Notes: generated from the letters alone by a model not told the origin. Shown: positions 28,135 to 38,498, counted from the stretch's first letter. The stretch is 64,000 nt of DNA from a bacterium (GCA_024226515.1 JAAELQ010000319.1:40494-104493), one strand, 5' to 3'. A program made the numbers and translations.

Positions 28135-30489
28135 ATGCTGCGAACCCTGGTCCCGTTTGCCCTTCTCGTCCTGTGCCTCGCCCCGGCGTCCGCCGACTGG
28201 CCGCACCTGCGCGGCCCCGCGTTCGACGGTCGCCTCGACGCGCCGGGCACCTTCGACGCCGAGGGGTTCGGCCTGCAGGTCGCCTGGAGCGTCCCGATCG
28301 GCTCGTCCTACGCCGGTGTCGTCGTCTCCGGCGACCGGGCGGTGACGCTGTTCGCCGACGGCGACTCGGACTGGGTCGCGGCGCTCGACGTCGAGGACGG
28401 CAAGGAGCTGTGGCGCCGCAAGCTGGGCGTGATCACCAAGGGCCACGACGGCTCGGACGACGGCCCGCTGAGCTCTCCCGTGATCGGCGATGGCCGTGTC
28501 TATGCACTGGCGCCGGGGGGACGGCTGGTCGCGGTGAAGCTGTCGGACGGCAAGGTCGTCTGGGAGAAGAACCTCGCCGAGCAGTTCGGCGGCGTGCCTC
28601 CCGATTTCGGCTTCACCACGACGCCGCTGTTCGACGGGCGGCGGCTGATCGTTCAGGCCGGCGGCACCGGCGGCCACTCGATCGTCGCCCTCGACGCACG
28701 CAGCGGACGCACCGTGTGGACGCACGGCGACGCCAAGGTGGACTACCAGTCGCCGTCGTTGATGACGCTCGCGGATCGGCAGCAGGTGGTCGCCGTCGCG
28801 AAGGGAACGATCTTCGCTCTGGCGTCGGACAGCGGCGACGTGCTGTGGACTCATGACCTGGGCGAGGAGGCCTGGGTCGGGTCGGCCAGTCCGGTGTTCG
28901 TCGGCGACGATCGCTTCCTGGTGCGGATCGGCCGCATGGCCGCCGTGTTCTCCGTCACGCGCGGCGACGGCAAGCTACAGGTCGCCCAGTTGTACCGATC
29001 CGACGTGCTCGGCGGACGTGGCTACGCCAGCCCCGTGTATCACGACGGTCACGTCTACGGTTTTCGCGGGGGCGTGCTGAGCTGCATGCGGGCGAGCGAC
29101 GGCGAGCGCGTCTGGCGCTCGCGTCCGCCCGGGGGCGACGGGTTGATCGTGGTCGACGGGCACCTCGTCGTCTTCGGCGCGAAGGGTGTGGTCGCCGTGG
29201 CGCGGGCCACGCCGGAGGGATACGAAGAGCGGGCTCGGGTGCAGGCGCTGGAGGGGAGTAGCCTGACTTGGCCCAGCTTCGACGACGGGCGAATCTTCGT
29301 GCGGAACCTCGAGGCTTTGACTGCGATTGAGATTAGCGGGCCGCCCTCCTTCGCGGCCGCCGGCGCGGCCGCTTCGGAGGGTGAACATGCTTTCGGTCGT
29401 TGGTTGAAGAGCGTCGAGGCGTCGGACAATCCGCAGGAGATGGTCGAGGAGTTTCTGCGCGACAAGCGCGGCCCGGTCGTCGAGGGCAGGTACCTGCACT
29501 TCGTCCTGCGGAGCGAGGCGTCGGACGTCGGCATCGCGGGCTCGATGAACGACGCCGAAGGCGCCGAGCCGATGGAGCATCTCGACCGGACCGACCTGTA
29601 TTACAGGACATACGAGGTCGAGCCCGGCGGTCGCTGGGAGTACCGCTTCCACGTCGGCTTCGAGGAATGGAGCACGGACCCGAAGAACTCGCACAGCGTG
29701 GCCTCGGTCGACGGCGACGATCGGCTGTCCGAACTGGTGACGCCCGGCTACGAGAAGAGCTCCTACGGCGGTGTTCGACATCCCGGTACCGTCGAGGAGC
29801 TGAAGCTGGACAGCAAGATCCTCGGCTACGAGAAGAACGTCACCGTCTGGCTGCCGCCCGAATACAAGAAGGCGCACGCGCACTACGGCCTGCTGATCGT
29901 CAACGACGGCAAGAACTGGATCGAGCGCGGCAACATGGTCAACGTGCTGAACACCGTCGCGGGCAGCACGCGCTGCCAGCCGATCGTCGTGGCGTTCGTC
30001 GATGCGTACGACGAGTGGTGGACCGAGGCCGGCGGCAGCCGCGTCGCCGACTATGCCCGCATGCAGGCCGAAGAGCTGGTGCCGATGCTGACCGAGAAGT
30101 ACCGCCTGATGGAGGACCCCTCCTTTCGCGCCGTCCTCGGCAACCGCTACTTCGCGATCAGCGCCGCCTACGCCGCGCTGGCTCACCCCGACGTCTTCGG
30201 CGGGGTGGCGATGCAGAGCGCCTTCCTCGGGCTGGGCGCCGAGCGGGACGTGGCCCGCCTGCTGCAGCGCGGCGCGCCGAAGTCGCTGCGCGTCTACCTC
30301 GACTGGAGCCGCTACGACGAGCGCAACATCGACCGCGGCTGGGACGCCCGCGAGGACAGCGAGACGCTGGCCGGCTGGCTCCGCGACGCCGGGGCGGCGC
30401 TCTCCGGGGGCGAGGCGCTCGACAGCTACGGCTGGGGCGGCTGGTCCAACCGCGCCGGCGACGCGCTGGCGGCGCTGTTTCCCCGGTAG
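28135..30489 (+). CDS. PQQ-like propeller fused to an esterase-D-like domain lacking the catalytic serine
   Basis: 784 residues with signal peptide (FALLVLCLAPASA). Residues about 20-405 are PQQ/WD-like propeller repeats opening WPHLRGPAFDG, with VAALDVEDGKELWRRKLG and GRTVWTHGDAKVDYQSPSL. Residues about 420-540 resemble an early-set domain. Residues about 545-784 align with enterochelin-esterase-like folds (VTVWLPPEYKK, LLIVNDGKNW, YAALAHPDVFGGVAMQS). The nucleophile elbow, normally GxSxG, reads GNRYF, and the terminal His region reads YGWGGW, so hydrolysis seems lost. Periplasmic or surface; ligand unknown. Confidence 0.85.
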   Translation: MLRTLVPFALLVLCLAPASADWPHLRGPAFDGRLDAPGTFDAEGFGLQVAWSVPIGSSYAGVVVSGDRAVTLFADGDSDWVAALDVEDGKELWRRKLGVITKGHDGSDDGPLSSPVIGDGRVYALAPGGRLVAVKLSDGKVVWEKNLAEQFGGVPPDFGFTTTPLFDGRRLIVQAGGTGGHSIVALDARSGRTVWTHGDAKVDYQSPSLMTLADRQQVVAVAKGTIFALASDSGDVLWTHDLGEEAWVGSASPVFVGDDRFLVRIGRMAAVFSVTRGDGKLQVAQLYRSDVLGGRGYASPVYHDGHVYGFRGGVLSCMRASDGERVWRSRPPGGDGLIVVDGHLVVFGAKGVVAVARATPEGYEERARVQALEGSSLTWPSFDDGRIFVRNLEALTAIEISGPPSFAAAGAAASEGEHAFGRWLKSVEASDNPQEMVEEFLRDKRGPVVEGRYLHFVLRSEASDVGIAGSMNDAEGAEPMEHLDRTDLYYRTYEVEPGGRWEYRFHVGFEEWSTDPKNSHSVASVDGDDRLSELVTPGYEKSSYGGVRHPGTVEELKLDSKILGYEKNVTVWLPPEYKKAHAHYGLLIVNDGKNWIERGNMVNVLNTVAGSTRCQPIVVAFVDAYDEWWTEAGGSRVADYARMQAEELVPMLTEKYRLMEDPSFRAVLGNRYFAISAAYAALAHPDVFGGVAMQSAFLGLGAERDVARLLQRGAPKSLRVYLDWSRYDERNIDRGWDAREDSETLAGWLRDAGAALSGGEALDSYGWGGWSNRAGDALAALFPR

Positions 30490-30551
30490 ACCGGCGGTTC
30501 CGGGAAAATCGAAGGAAATCCAAGGCGCTCGCCGTACGTTATTGTAAGACG

Positions 30552-31652
30552 ATGGCTCCAGACCTGGAAAACGACGACTGCAGATTACCCCGCTGGTCGC
30601 AGCTGACCCGCATGTGGATCCGTGCGCGCAACCGCGCGCTGGGCCTCGAACGCTACGCCGATGCCATGTCCTACTTCGGCCCCGGCGGGCTGGAAGAGGC
30701 CGTGGCCGAGTGCGAGGTGGCCAATCGCGATCTGCTGGCATACGTCCGGCCGCCCGAAGCGGTCCACACCGACGCCATCCGGCGCGACTTCACCGAGCGC
30801 CGTGGCGACGGCGTCCTGGAAGAGCACTACAGCTTCGATTCGCCTCTGCCTTCGGGCGACGCCGAGAACGACCGGGTGCGGTTGCGGCTGTTTCGCCCGC
30901 CCGGAAACGTGGTCCACGATCGCGCCATCCTGTTCCACCACGCCGTCTACGGCCGGCGCTGGTCGCTGTGGACCCGGTTTCTCGAGCCGCTGATGCGGCG
31001 CGTGCCCGTCGCGCTGATGGCCGCTCCCTATCATTATGAGAGAAGAGGCGCCGGACGCTTTCCCGGCGAGGGGATGCTGAACGCCAACCCTGCGCGCGTG
31101 TTTCAGGGCATACGCCAGTGGTGCTGGGATCATCAGGCCTCCGTCGACGTCCTCGAGCGCATGGCGAAGCTGCGGGTGACCGCCGAGATCGGCTACAGCC
31201 TCGGCGCGTTCCAGTCGACGCTGCTCTCCGCCGCCGGACGGATCCACGTGCCGCTGGTCTCGCTGGCCTCGACCAACCGCTACGCGTGGGGCGTGACGAA
31301 CGGCGTGATCGGGCACGGCCTGCTGGGGGTCACGAGCCGCGCCGGCATCGATCGCGCGCGGCTGGCCGAGCTGACCGATTCGCTGCAGCTCGAGCGCTAC
31401 GCGCCGATGCTGCGCGGGCGGCCCGTGCTGTACGTCCGCGGGGCGCGCGATTTCGTCGATCCTCCACCCTCACTGGAGCGTCTGCAGGCGGCGTTGCAGC
31501 CGATGCGCGCGATCGTCCTGCCCGTCGGACACGCCGGTGTGGTGCTGTTCCGCGCTCGGGTGATGCGCGAGGTGCTCCGGTTCTTCGGCGAGGTCGGCGC
31601 GCTGGAGCGCGCAGCCGTCCCCGATATGTCGCAGCACGCCCAGCAGGGCTGA
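30552..31652 (+). CDS. Alpha/beta hydrolase, ABHD18-like
   Basis: 366 residues from ATG at 30552; no strong ribosome site. No signal peptide. The core shows RAILFHHAVYGRRWSLW (oxyanion region), APYHYERRGAG, the nucleophile elbow GYSLGAFQSTL, an acidic residue in VRGARDFVDPPPSL and His in VGHAGVVLF, giving a complete Ser-Asp-His set. The arrangement is closest to ABHD18-type proteins; the substrate is unknown. It follows the PQQ-propeller gene on the same strand with a 62-base gap. Confidence 0.75.
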   Translation: MAPDLENDDCRLPRWSQLTRMWIRARNRALGLERYADAMSYFGPGGLEEAVAECEVANRDLLAYVRPPEAVHTDAIRRDFTERRGDGVLEEHYSFDSPLPSGDAENDRVRLRLFRPPGNVVHDRAILFHHAVYGRRWSLWTRFLEPLMRRVPVALMAAPYHYERRGAGRFPGEGMLNANPARVFQGIRQWCWDHQASVDVLERMAKLRVTAEIGYSLGAFQSTLLSAAGRIHVPLVSLASTNRYAWGVTNGVIGHGLLGVTSRAGIDRARLAELTDSLQLERYAPMLRGRPVLYVRGARDFVDPPPSLERLQAALQPMRAIVLPVGHAGVVLFRARVMREVLRFFGEVGALERAAVPDMSQHAQQG

Positions 31653-31743
31653 ATCCCTCCGCGCCTCGAGTTGTCCACAAAAAAGGGTTTCTTTGGTCGG
31701 GCTCCGCTGCCGCCCTGGTGCCACACTGAACCAAGAGTGGGCC

Positions 31744-31756
31744 GTCGGGTCCCGAC
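31744..31756. promoter_or_regulatory. Short palindrome upstream of fadE
   Basis: GTCGGG-T-CCCGAC is a perfect six-pair inverted repeat 64 bases before the fadE start, a possible repressor site. It is short and in GC-rich DNA, so chance is possible. Confidence 0.25.
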
Positions 31757-31820
31757 ACGCGGATCTCGTTGCCGGGCATCGAGATCGTGGGGGTGTGCCG
31801 ACCCACCGCAGGAGGCACTG

Positions 31821-34283
31821 ATGAACTTCCCGCTCTACGCATTCCTATCCGGTGCATCGCTCTGGGCGGTCGTGCCGGGAGCCGTGGTGCTGGTCTGCAT
31901 CCTCGGCTTCACCGGCGCACCCTTCTGGCTCTGGACCCTGGCCGTGGCGGTCGGTCTGTACGGGCTCGGCGCTCCGACCTGGCTGTGGATCGCGTTCGCC
32001 GTCATCGCCGCGGTGTTCAATCTGCCCCCGCTCCGCCGCGTGCTGAGCGGCGTGATCCTGAAGGTGCTCGGTGCGCTGAACTTCCTTCCGACGATCTCGC
32101 AGACGGAGAAGGAAGCGATCGACGCCGGTACGGTGTGGGTCGACGGCGAGCTGTTCTCCGGCAAGCCGGATTTCCGCCGCATCCTCGAGGAGCCCTACCC
32201 CGGTCTGACCCCCGAGGAGCAAGCGTTCCTGGACGGCCCGGTCGAGAAGGCCTGCGCCATGACCGACGACTGGGAGGTCTTTCAACGCAAGGACCTGCCG
32301 CTCAAGACGTGGGACTACCTCAAGCAGCAACGTTTCTTCGGCATGATCATCCCGACGGAGTACGGCGGCCTCGGCTTCAGCCCGTCGGCCAACAGCGCCG
32401 TCGTCGGCAAGCTGAGCTCGGCCAACGCGGTGCTGGGCATCTCGGTCATGGTGCCGAACTCACTCGGCCCGGCCGAGCTGCTGGTGCACTACGGCACCGA
32501 CGCCCAGAAGCAGCACTACCTCCCGCGCCTCGCGCGGGGAGAGGACATCCCCGCATTCGCACTCACCGAGCCCGGCGCCGGCTCGGACGCCGGCGCGATC
32601 ACCTCCCGCGGCAAGGTCTTCAAGGGCGCAGACGGCCGGTTGATGATCCGCCTCAACTGGGACAAGCGTTACATCACGCTGGCCGCGATCTCGACCGTGC
32701 TCGGCATGGCGTTCAAGCTGGACGACCCCGACAACCTCCTCGGCAAGGGCGAGAAGCTGGGGATCACCTGTGCGCTCGTGCCGACCAAGACGCCCGGCGT
32801 GACGCTCGGCATGCGCCACGATCCACTCGGCATTCCGTTCTACAACTGCCCGACCCGGGGTGAGGACGTGGTGCTTCCGTTCGAAGACGCCGTGATCGGT
32901 GGTGTCGAAGGCGCCGGGAAGGGCTGGCGCATGCTGATGGAGAGCCTCGCCGCAGGCCGCGGCATCTCGCTGCCGGCGACCTCGAACGGGGGAGCCAAGC
33001 GCGTCGCGCGCGTGGCCGGCGCCCACTCGGTGATCCGCAAGCAGTTCGGAGTCTCGATCGGCAAGTTCGAGGGCATCGCCGAGCCGCTGGCGCGCATCGG
33101 CGGGTTCACCTACATCCTCGAGGCCGCGCGGCGCTTCACGTGCGGCGGGCTCGATTCCGGCGCCAAACCGGCCGTGGTCACCGCGCTGGCCAAGTACAGC
33201 TTCACGGAGCTGTTCCGCAAGGTGATCAACGACGGCATGGACATCCTCGGCGGAAACGCGATCTCACTCGGGCCGCGCAACACGCTGGGCTACGGCTACG
33301 TCAACACGCCGATCAGCATCACCGTCGAGGGCGCCAACATCCTGACGCGTACGCTGGTCATCTTCGGCCAGGGCGCGATCCGCTGTCACCCGTACACGCT
33401 GGATCAGATCCGGGCCGCGGAGACCGGCGACGTGAAGCTGTTCGACCGCGCGTTCTGGTCGCACGTCGGACACGTCGTGCGCAACGGATTCCGCTCGGTG
33501 CTGCTCAGCCTGTCGCGCGGCCGGCTGGCCGGAGCGCCGGTCGGTGGCCCGACGGCGAAGTACTACCGCAAGCTCTCCTGGGCCTCGGCCAGCTTCGCCG
33601 TGCTGGCGGATCTGGCGATGGGAACGCTGGGCGGCGAGCTGAAGCGCAAGGAGTCGGTCACGGGACGCTTCGCCGACATCCTGACCTGGCTCTACCTCGG
33701 TTCGACCGTGCTGCGACGCTTCGAGGCCGAAGGCCGCCGCAAGGAGGATCTGCCGTTCGTCGACTGGTCGATGCGCTACGCGCTGACCGAGATCCAGGCG
33801 GCCTTCGACGGGTTGTACGAGAACCTCGATCCGCCCGCGATGGGCTGGCTGTTCCGCGGCCCGATCGCCGCCTGGTCGCGGTTCAACCCGCTGGCCACGG
33901 CGCCGACCGACCACATGGGCACGCGCGTCGCCCGCGCGCTGCAGCGGCCGGGTGAACTGCGCGACCGCCACACCGCCGGCGTCTACCTGCCCACCGATCC
34001 GGAGACCGCGATCGGCCGCCTCGACCGGGCGATGGCGTTGTGCGCCGAGGCGGAGGGCGTCGAGCGCAAGCTCAAGCAGGCGATCCGCGCACGCAAGCTG
34101 GCCAAGGCGCCGCCGGCCACGCTGATCACGGAGGCGCTCGAGAAGAGCATCATCACGGTGGAAGAGGCCTCGTTGTTGCGCGCGGCGGAAGAAGCCCGCG
34201 ACGACGCGATCCAGGTCGACTCGTTCTCGCTGGAGGAGTACAAACGCGGCGCGTTCGAGCCGGAGACCGCGGCGACCGCCTGA
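31821..34283 (+). CDS. fadE: Acyl-CoA dehydrogenase, FadE type
   Basis: 820 residues from ATG at 31821, preceded by AGGAGG. Two to three hydrophobic helices (residues 1-75) anchor it, as in E. coli FadE. The dehydrogenase core follows: MIIPTEYGGLGFSPSANSAV, FALTEPGAGSDAG (FAD/substrate region) and a helical C-terminal core domain. The last 270 residues are the DUF1974 extension characteristic of this large form. It performs the first oxidation step of fatty-acid beta-oxidation at the inner membrane. Other fad genes are not nearby. Confidence 0.95.
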   Translation: MNFPLYAFLSGASLWAVVPGAVVLVCILGFTGAPFWLWTLAVAVGLYGLGAPTWLWIAFAVIAAVFNLPPLRRVLSGVILKVLGALNFLPTISQTEKEAIDAGTVWVDGELFSGKPDFRRILEEPYPGLTPEEQAFLDGPVEKACAMTDDWEVFQRKDLPLKTWDYLKQQRFFGMIIPTEYGGLGFSPSANSAVVGKLSSANAVLGISVMVPNSLGPAELLVHYGTDAQKQHYLPRLARGEDIPAFALTEPGAGSDAGAITSRGKVFKGADGRLMIRLNWDKRYITLAAISTVLGMAFKLDDPDNLLGKGEKLGITCALVPTKTPGVTLGMRHDPLGIPFYNCPTRGEDVVLPFEDAVIGGVEGAGKGWRMLMESLAAGRGISLPATSNGGAKRVARVAGAHSVIRKQFGVSIGKFEGIAEPLARIGGFTYILEAARRFTCGGLDSGAKPAVVTALAKYSFTELFRKVINDGMDILGGNAISLGPRNTLGYGYVNTPISITVEGANILTRTLVIFGQGAIRCHPYTLDQIRAAETGDVKLFDRAFWSHVGHVVRNGFRSVLLSLSRGRLAGAPVGGPTAKYYRKLSWASASFAVLADLAMGTLGGELKRKESVTGRFADILTWLYLGSTVLRRFEAEGRRKEDLPFVDWSMRYALTEIQAAFDGLYENLDPPAMGWLFRGPIAAWSRFNPLATAPTDHMGTRVARALQRPGELRDRHTAGVYLPTDPETAIGRLDRAMALCAEAEGVERKLKQAIRARKLAKAPPATLITEALEKSIITVEEASLLRAAEEARDDAIQVDSFSLEEYKRGAFEPETAATA

Positions 34284-34293
34284 GGATCGGGTC

Positions 34294-34329
34294 GGACCCT
34301 CCACCATCCCGCGGGATCGTGGAGGGTCC
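34294..34329. terminator. Two-sided hairpin between converging genes
   Basis: GGACCCTCCAC (34294-34304) and GTGGAGGGTCC (34319-34329) are perfect complements, and the loop itself contains ATCCC-GC-GGGAT. It sits between the stop of fadE and the stop of the converging surface-protein gene, so it can serve both strands. There is no T run on either side. Confidence 0.7.
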
Positions 34330-34337
34330 GCTTACTC

Positions 34338-37300
34338 TCAAGGAGCGCAGGCGGCGAAGTTCGTCCGCTCGGCGCACGTGCCCGCACCGAGCGTCCCCTC
34401 GGCGGTTCCGCTCTCCGCCGCGGTGACGAAGAAGAACCAGGCCGTCTGGGAGGCGGGCGAGGCCGTCACGGCGAAACTGGTCGCGGTGACGGTGCCGTCG
34501 TCCTGGCACTCGCCGAAGTAGTCGAAGCCCAGGCTCGAGGTGTCGCCGCGATAGATGCGGTAGCGGTTCGCACCCGTCTCGGCGTCCCACTGCAGTGTCC
34601 CCTTGTCCGGCCAGCGCACGTTGTCGATTTCGCCCGGCATCAGCGCCGGATCTTCCCGCTCGTACGGACCCATGTCCGCTTGGGCCTGACCGTCGCCGTC
34701 GTGGTCGCGCAGCCGCAGGTCGCCGTCGAGGTCCTTGCACGGGATGCCGTCGTAACCTGCCGGGTCCGGACCCTGATCGAGCGCTGGCGAGTCGGACATC
34801 AGTCGATAGTCGTCGGACGCGACGTCGGCGAACTTCGGATCCATCGACAGGTTGCCGTTGCCGCCGCCGCACGGCGAGGCCTCGATGTCGGTCCATGACA
34901 CGGCGGTACACTGCGCGAGGTTGATCGGGCTGCCCCACAGGATGCTGCTCGCGATCGTCGAAACGCCGGTCGCGTTGTCCACGCCCTTCTCCGTGCAGTC
35001 CGCCACGGTCGAGTACGACAGACCGAGGACCGCACCGGCGTTGCCGAGCACGATGCCGTCCTTTGCCTCGTAGATCAGCGTGTTGACAACCCCGGCCGTG
35101 CCGTCGATGCTCAGGCCGGTCCCGCCGGGTGTCGACAGAACCGAACGTTCCAACTCGAGTTCCGCGCCGGCGGCGAGATCGATGCCGTTGGCCACGCCGT
35201 TGGTCATCGTGACGCGATCGACATGGTGCGTTCCGCCGTCGAGGTTCATCGCGACTCCGGTGATGTTCTGGAACTCCACATCGGCGGTCGACGTCGACAC
35301 GATGGCCTTGATGCCGGTCTGGCCGCGGACGATCAGGTTCTCGAAGCGCGGCACCCCGGTGTTGGCCGTCGATCGCACGTCGATCGCTATCCCCGTCGCG
35401 CCTCCGTCGAACACGGTGCCCGAGCCCTCTCCGGTGAAGATGAAGGCGGCGTCGAAGTCGACGATCGTCGGGCCCCATGTTCCGGGACGGATCACGAAGC
35501 GTGTTCCGCTACCCTCGGCCGCCATGGCGGCCTCGAGCGTGAAGTAGTCCGGGTTGCTGCCGCCGACGGTCTTCTCAATGGTCCCACCGTCGCAGGCCTG
35601 GCCGATGCCGTCGGTGTCCGGATCGTACTGCGACGGGTTGAACTCCATCGGGCAGTTGTCGCAGTCGGGGGTCAGGGGGTTGCCGTTGCCGTCGCCGATG
35701 CCGTCCCCATCGCTGTCGAGCTGATCCGGGTTGGCGATGTCGATGCAGTTGTCCCGGTCGTCCGGGACCAGATCGTTGTCCATGTCGTCGATCAATGCGC
35801 CGTACGTGAACAGTCCCGCAACGACATCGATCAGATCAACGTCCACGACCTTGCGCCCGGAAACGTACTCGTTGTCGCGTACGGTTCCCGTCGCTGCCGT
35901 CGGCAGCGGGGTCCACATTCCCGTCGCGCCGCAGTACATTACCTCGAGCGCGTCGACGTCGACCACGAGAAACGGCTCCGCGTCGGCATCCGTCGGGATC
36001 TCGACCTCGACCGTTGCGCCATCGTCGAACACGTCCGAGTTACAGGTGGCCGGAGCCGGGTCGCAGTCTGCCTTGCTGAACTCGGCGACCCCGACGGCCG
36101 ACTTGCCCGGGGAGGAGAAGCGTCCGCACGCATCGGAATCGGTAAGGCCCAACGCGAGGAAGGCGTGATTGTCGCCCCTGGGGATCGCGTCGGGGGGCAC
36201 CTCGAGCTCGGCGCCCGTCGCGAGATGCGCCACCCGGCACCCCTTGTCGTCGCAGTCGGGTACCGAGTCGGTGACCTGGTGCAGGATTCCGGCGTCGGTT
36301 CCGCACGTGCCTTCGCCGCACGTCGTCTCGGTGTTGCACTCCTCGAAGAAGCCCGCGGTGCAGCGGTCCTGCCCCGGGGAGCCGACCGCGAAGTCCTGCG
36401 CGTTGTATTCGTTGTTGTCGATGCTGCCCGCGGCCGTCAGCGCCAGGCCCGCCTGTTCGTCCTCGTCGTCGCCGACGTAGAGGTATCCCGAGATGGTGAT
36501 TCCGACGAAGCCGATATCGTTGATGCCGCCGAGGTCGTCCGCCGCGTCGAGACTAACGGCCTCCGCCTGGACGACGTAGATTCCGCCGACGTTCTCGTCC
36601 CCGGAGTTGTCGTAGTTGGGTGCACCGATCCCGATGTCGTCCAGCGTGTTGCCCGTGACGTCGCCCAGGTTCGAGACGGACCAGCCGAGGTTGCTGTTCG
36701 ACTGCACACCACGCCAGATGACACCGTTGATTCCGTTGACCGCCGCGCCGACCTGCGAGGCGTTGATCGGGCTGGTAGTGAGCCGTCCGCTGGTGTGGAT
36801 CGCGCGTCCTGCGTCCGGACACGAAGAGCAGGGCGCCGATGGTTGTGTGTCGTACCCGGGCGCACCGATCAACAGATCGGGTGCGTCCCCGGGCAGATCG
36901 GGCGGGTAGGAACGGTTGTTGCCCCCGCCTGCTACCGCGAAACCGAACTTCTCACCCGCCTGCTCTCCGTTGAACTGCACCGCGTACGAGGGCGTCGTCC
37001 CGTTGGTTAGCCCGCCGCCCTCGACCACGTACGCCTTGCCCGCCTCGGTCGGCAGCTCGCTGGGGGCTCCGATGACCAGCTCTTCGCCGGCGGAGCCGAA
37101 GATGTCGCCCGGGAGCGCCAGCGAGAAGCCGAGCTGCTCGTCCGTCGCGCCGTCGAAGCGCACGCCGAGCATGGCTCCACCTACCGTTCCGAGGTCCTTG
37201 TCGCGACCGCTGAGCGACGGGTTGCCGAAGATGACGTACGCCGATCCGTTCTCGCCGTTGGCGCCCGGCGCGCCGATGACGACGCCGTCGCCGCCGCCGC

Positions 37301-38498
37301 CGTCCAGCGACTTGCCGGCCGCCACCGCGAAGCCTGCCCTGTCCCCGACGGCGACGCCGTCGAAGACGATGCCGGGGATCTCTCCCTCGGTGTGCGACGG
37401 GTTGCCCACGCGCCCGAGCTTGACGAAGTCGGTCATCGAATCGCCGAGCGTGTAGTTCGCCGGGTTGAAGAAGATCACGTACACCTTGCCCGCACTGACG
37501 TCGGCCGGCGAGGCGCCGGTGCGGTCGATCTGCTCCGCGCCGATGGCGATGTCGGGAAGGTTATCGCCGTTGAAGTCGAAGCCGCCCGCGACCGAGACGC
37601 CGGCGCGATCGTGCGGCTGCTCACCCAGGTAGATGATGTCCGGCTTGCGCCGCTCGTCGTCGTTCTCGTGGCCGAGGAACACCGCGACCGCCCCGGCCCC
37701 CACGACCTCCAGCGCGTCGTAACCCGGCGCGCCGCCCAGCAGGTCCTGCAGGGTGTCGCCGTTCAGGTCTCCGGCAACCGAGCTCGAGACTCCCAGGTTG
37801 TCGAATGTGTCCTCCGAGCCCGCGGCCGAGCCTCCGCCCCCGGCCGGGGCGAACGGCGGCGCCGGCTGCGCGGGAGGGCTCGGGGGCAGGTAGCCCTGGC
37901 CGGAGACGTCCGAAATCAGGATCGGATCGGTGAAGTCCACCGTGCGGAAGCGGCTGGTGAACGGGATCACCGGGACGCCGAACAGGTCCGTGACCGAGTC
38001 CGTGACGTCGACCGTGTAGGTCGTCGAGGTCGACAGGCTGAGCGTCGGATCGATCGTCACCGTCCGCCCGTCCGGCGTCAGCCCTGCGACCACGGCGACG
38101 GGGGTGCCGCCCGGATCCAGCAGCCGCAGCGACAGCGACGTGATCGAGGCCGGGTCGATTTCCTCGGTGAACAACAGCGTGACGTTGCTGCCGATCGGGA
38201 TCGCCAATGCGTCGTCGCGCGGGGCGACGAGGACGACCTGCGCCCGCTCGGCCGCCACCATCCGGCTGACGAAGTTTCCCTGCATCTGGAACGAAGCGCT
38301 GGCCAGCACCATCCCGGCCAGCCCCTCGCCGATCGAGGCCGGCGTCATGGCATAGCTCGACGATGTGGGCGACACGCCTCCCATCGGGGCGCCCCCCGCG
38401 TTGAAGCTGCTCTCGGTCAGCTCGTAGCTCGTGCTCTCCTGGGCGACGGTCGCCGACGCCAGGAGCAAGGCTGTAAAGATGCAGAGTGTGTTCTTCAT
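34338..38498 (-). CDS. Giant secreted FG-GAP / beta-helix protein
   Basis: 1386 residues. Signal peptide (FTALLLASATVAQ). In order: an SbsA-like Ig domain (about 90-200, LVAPRDDALAIPIGSNVTLL); a long series of integrin-alpha-like FG-GAP repeats (about 240-720) with VAGDLNGDTLQDLLGGAPG and DIAIGAEQID; a ZU5-like segment (LEVPPDAIPRGDNHAF); thrombospondin-3 calcium repeats (DNDLVPDDRDNC, DSDGDGIGDGNG); a parallel beta-helix (about 1030-1290); a fibronectin-III end (YRIYRGDTSS). Its ATG overlaps the upstream fibre gene's stop (ATGA), so it is translated with it. Likely a calcium-dependent surface or extracellular protein. Confidence 0.85.
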   Translation of the reverse strand: MKNTLCIFTALLLASATVAQESTSYELTESSFNAGGAPMGGVSPTSSSYAMTPASIGEGLAGMVLASASFQMQGNFVSRMVAAERAQVVLVAPRDDALAIPIGSNVTLLFTEEIDPASITSLSLRLLDPGGTPVAVVAGLTPDGRTVTIDPTLSLSTSTTYTVDVTDSVTDLFGVPVIPFTSRFRTVDFTDPILISDVSGQGYLPPSPPAQPAPPFAPAGGGGSAAGSEDTFDNLGVSSSVAGDLNGDTLQDLLGGAPGYDALEVVGAGAVAVFLGHENDDERRKPDIIYLGEQPHDRAGVSVAGGFDFNGDNLPDIAIGAEQIDRTGASPADVSAGKVYVIFFNPANYTLGDSMTDFVKLGRVGNPSHTEGEIPGIVFDGVAVGDRAGFAVAAGKSLDGGGGDGVVIGAPGANGENGSAYVIFGNPSLSGRDKDLGTVGGAMLGVRFDGATDEQLGFSLALPGDIFGSAGEELVIGAPSELPTEAGKAYVVEGGGLTNGTTPSYAVQFNGEQAGEKFGFAVAGGGNNRSYPPDLPGDAPDLLIGAPGYDTQPSAPCSSCPDAGRAIHTSGRLTTSPINASQVGAAVNGINGVIWRGVQSNSNLGWSVSNLGDVTGNTLDDIGIGAPNYDNSGDENVGGIYVVQAEAVSLDAADDLGGINDIGFVGITISGYLYVGDDEDEQAGLALTAAGSIDNNEYNAQDFAVGSPGQDRCTAGFFEECNTETTCGEGTCGTDAGILHQVTDSVPDCDDKGCRVAHLATGAELEVPPDAIPRGDNHAFLALGLTDSDACGRFSSPGKSAVGVAEFSKADCDPAPATCNSDVFDDGATVEVEIPTDADAEPFLVVDVDALEVMYCGATGMWTPLPTAATGTVRDNEYVSGRKVVDVDLIDVVAGLFTYGALIDDMDNDLVPDDRDNCIDIANPDQLDSDGDGIGDGNGNPLTPDCDNCPMEFNPSQYDPDTDGIGQACDGGTIEKTVGGSNPDYFTLEAAMAAEGSGTRFVIRPGTWGPTIVDFDAAFIFTGEGSGTVFDGGATGIAIDVRSTANTGVPRFENLIVRGQTGIKAIVSTSTADVEFQNITGVAMNLDGGTHHVDRVTMTNGVANGIDLAAGAELELERSVLSTPGGTGLSIDGTAGVVNTLIYEAKDGIVLGNAGAVLGLSYSTVADCTEKGVDNATGVSTIASSILWGSPINLAQCTAVSWTDIEASPCGGGNGNLSMDPKFADVASDDYRLMSDSPALDQGPDPAGYDGIPCKDLDGDLRLRDHDGDGQAQADMGPYEREDPALMPGEIDNVRWPDKGTLQWDAETGANRYRIYRGDTSSLGFDYFGECQDDGTVTATSFAVTASPASQTAWFFFVTAAESGTAEGTLGAGTCAERTNFAACAP

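Noticed and set aside
28033..28854. Upstream extension of the rsgA frame
   Set aside because: It is antisense to the PQQ-propeller gene; RsgA homology begins at the ATG at 28032.
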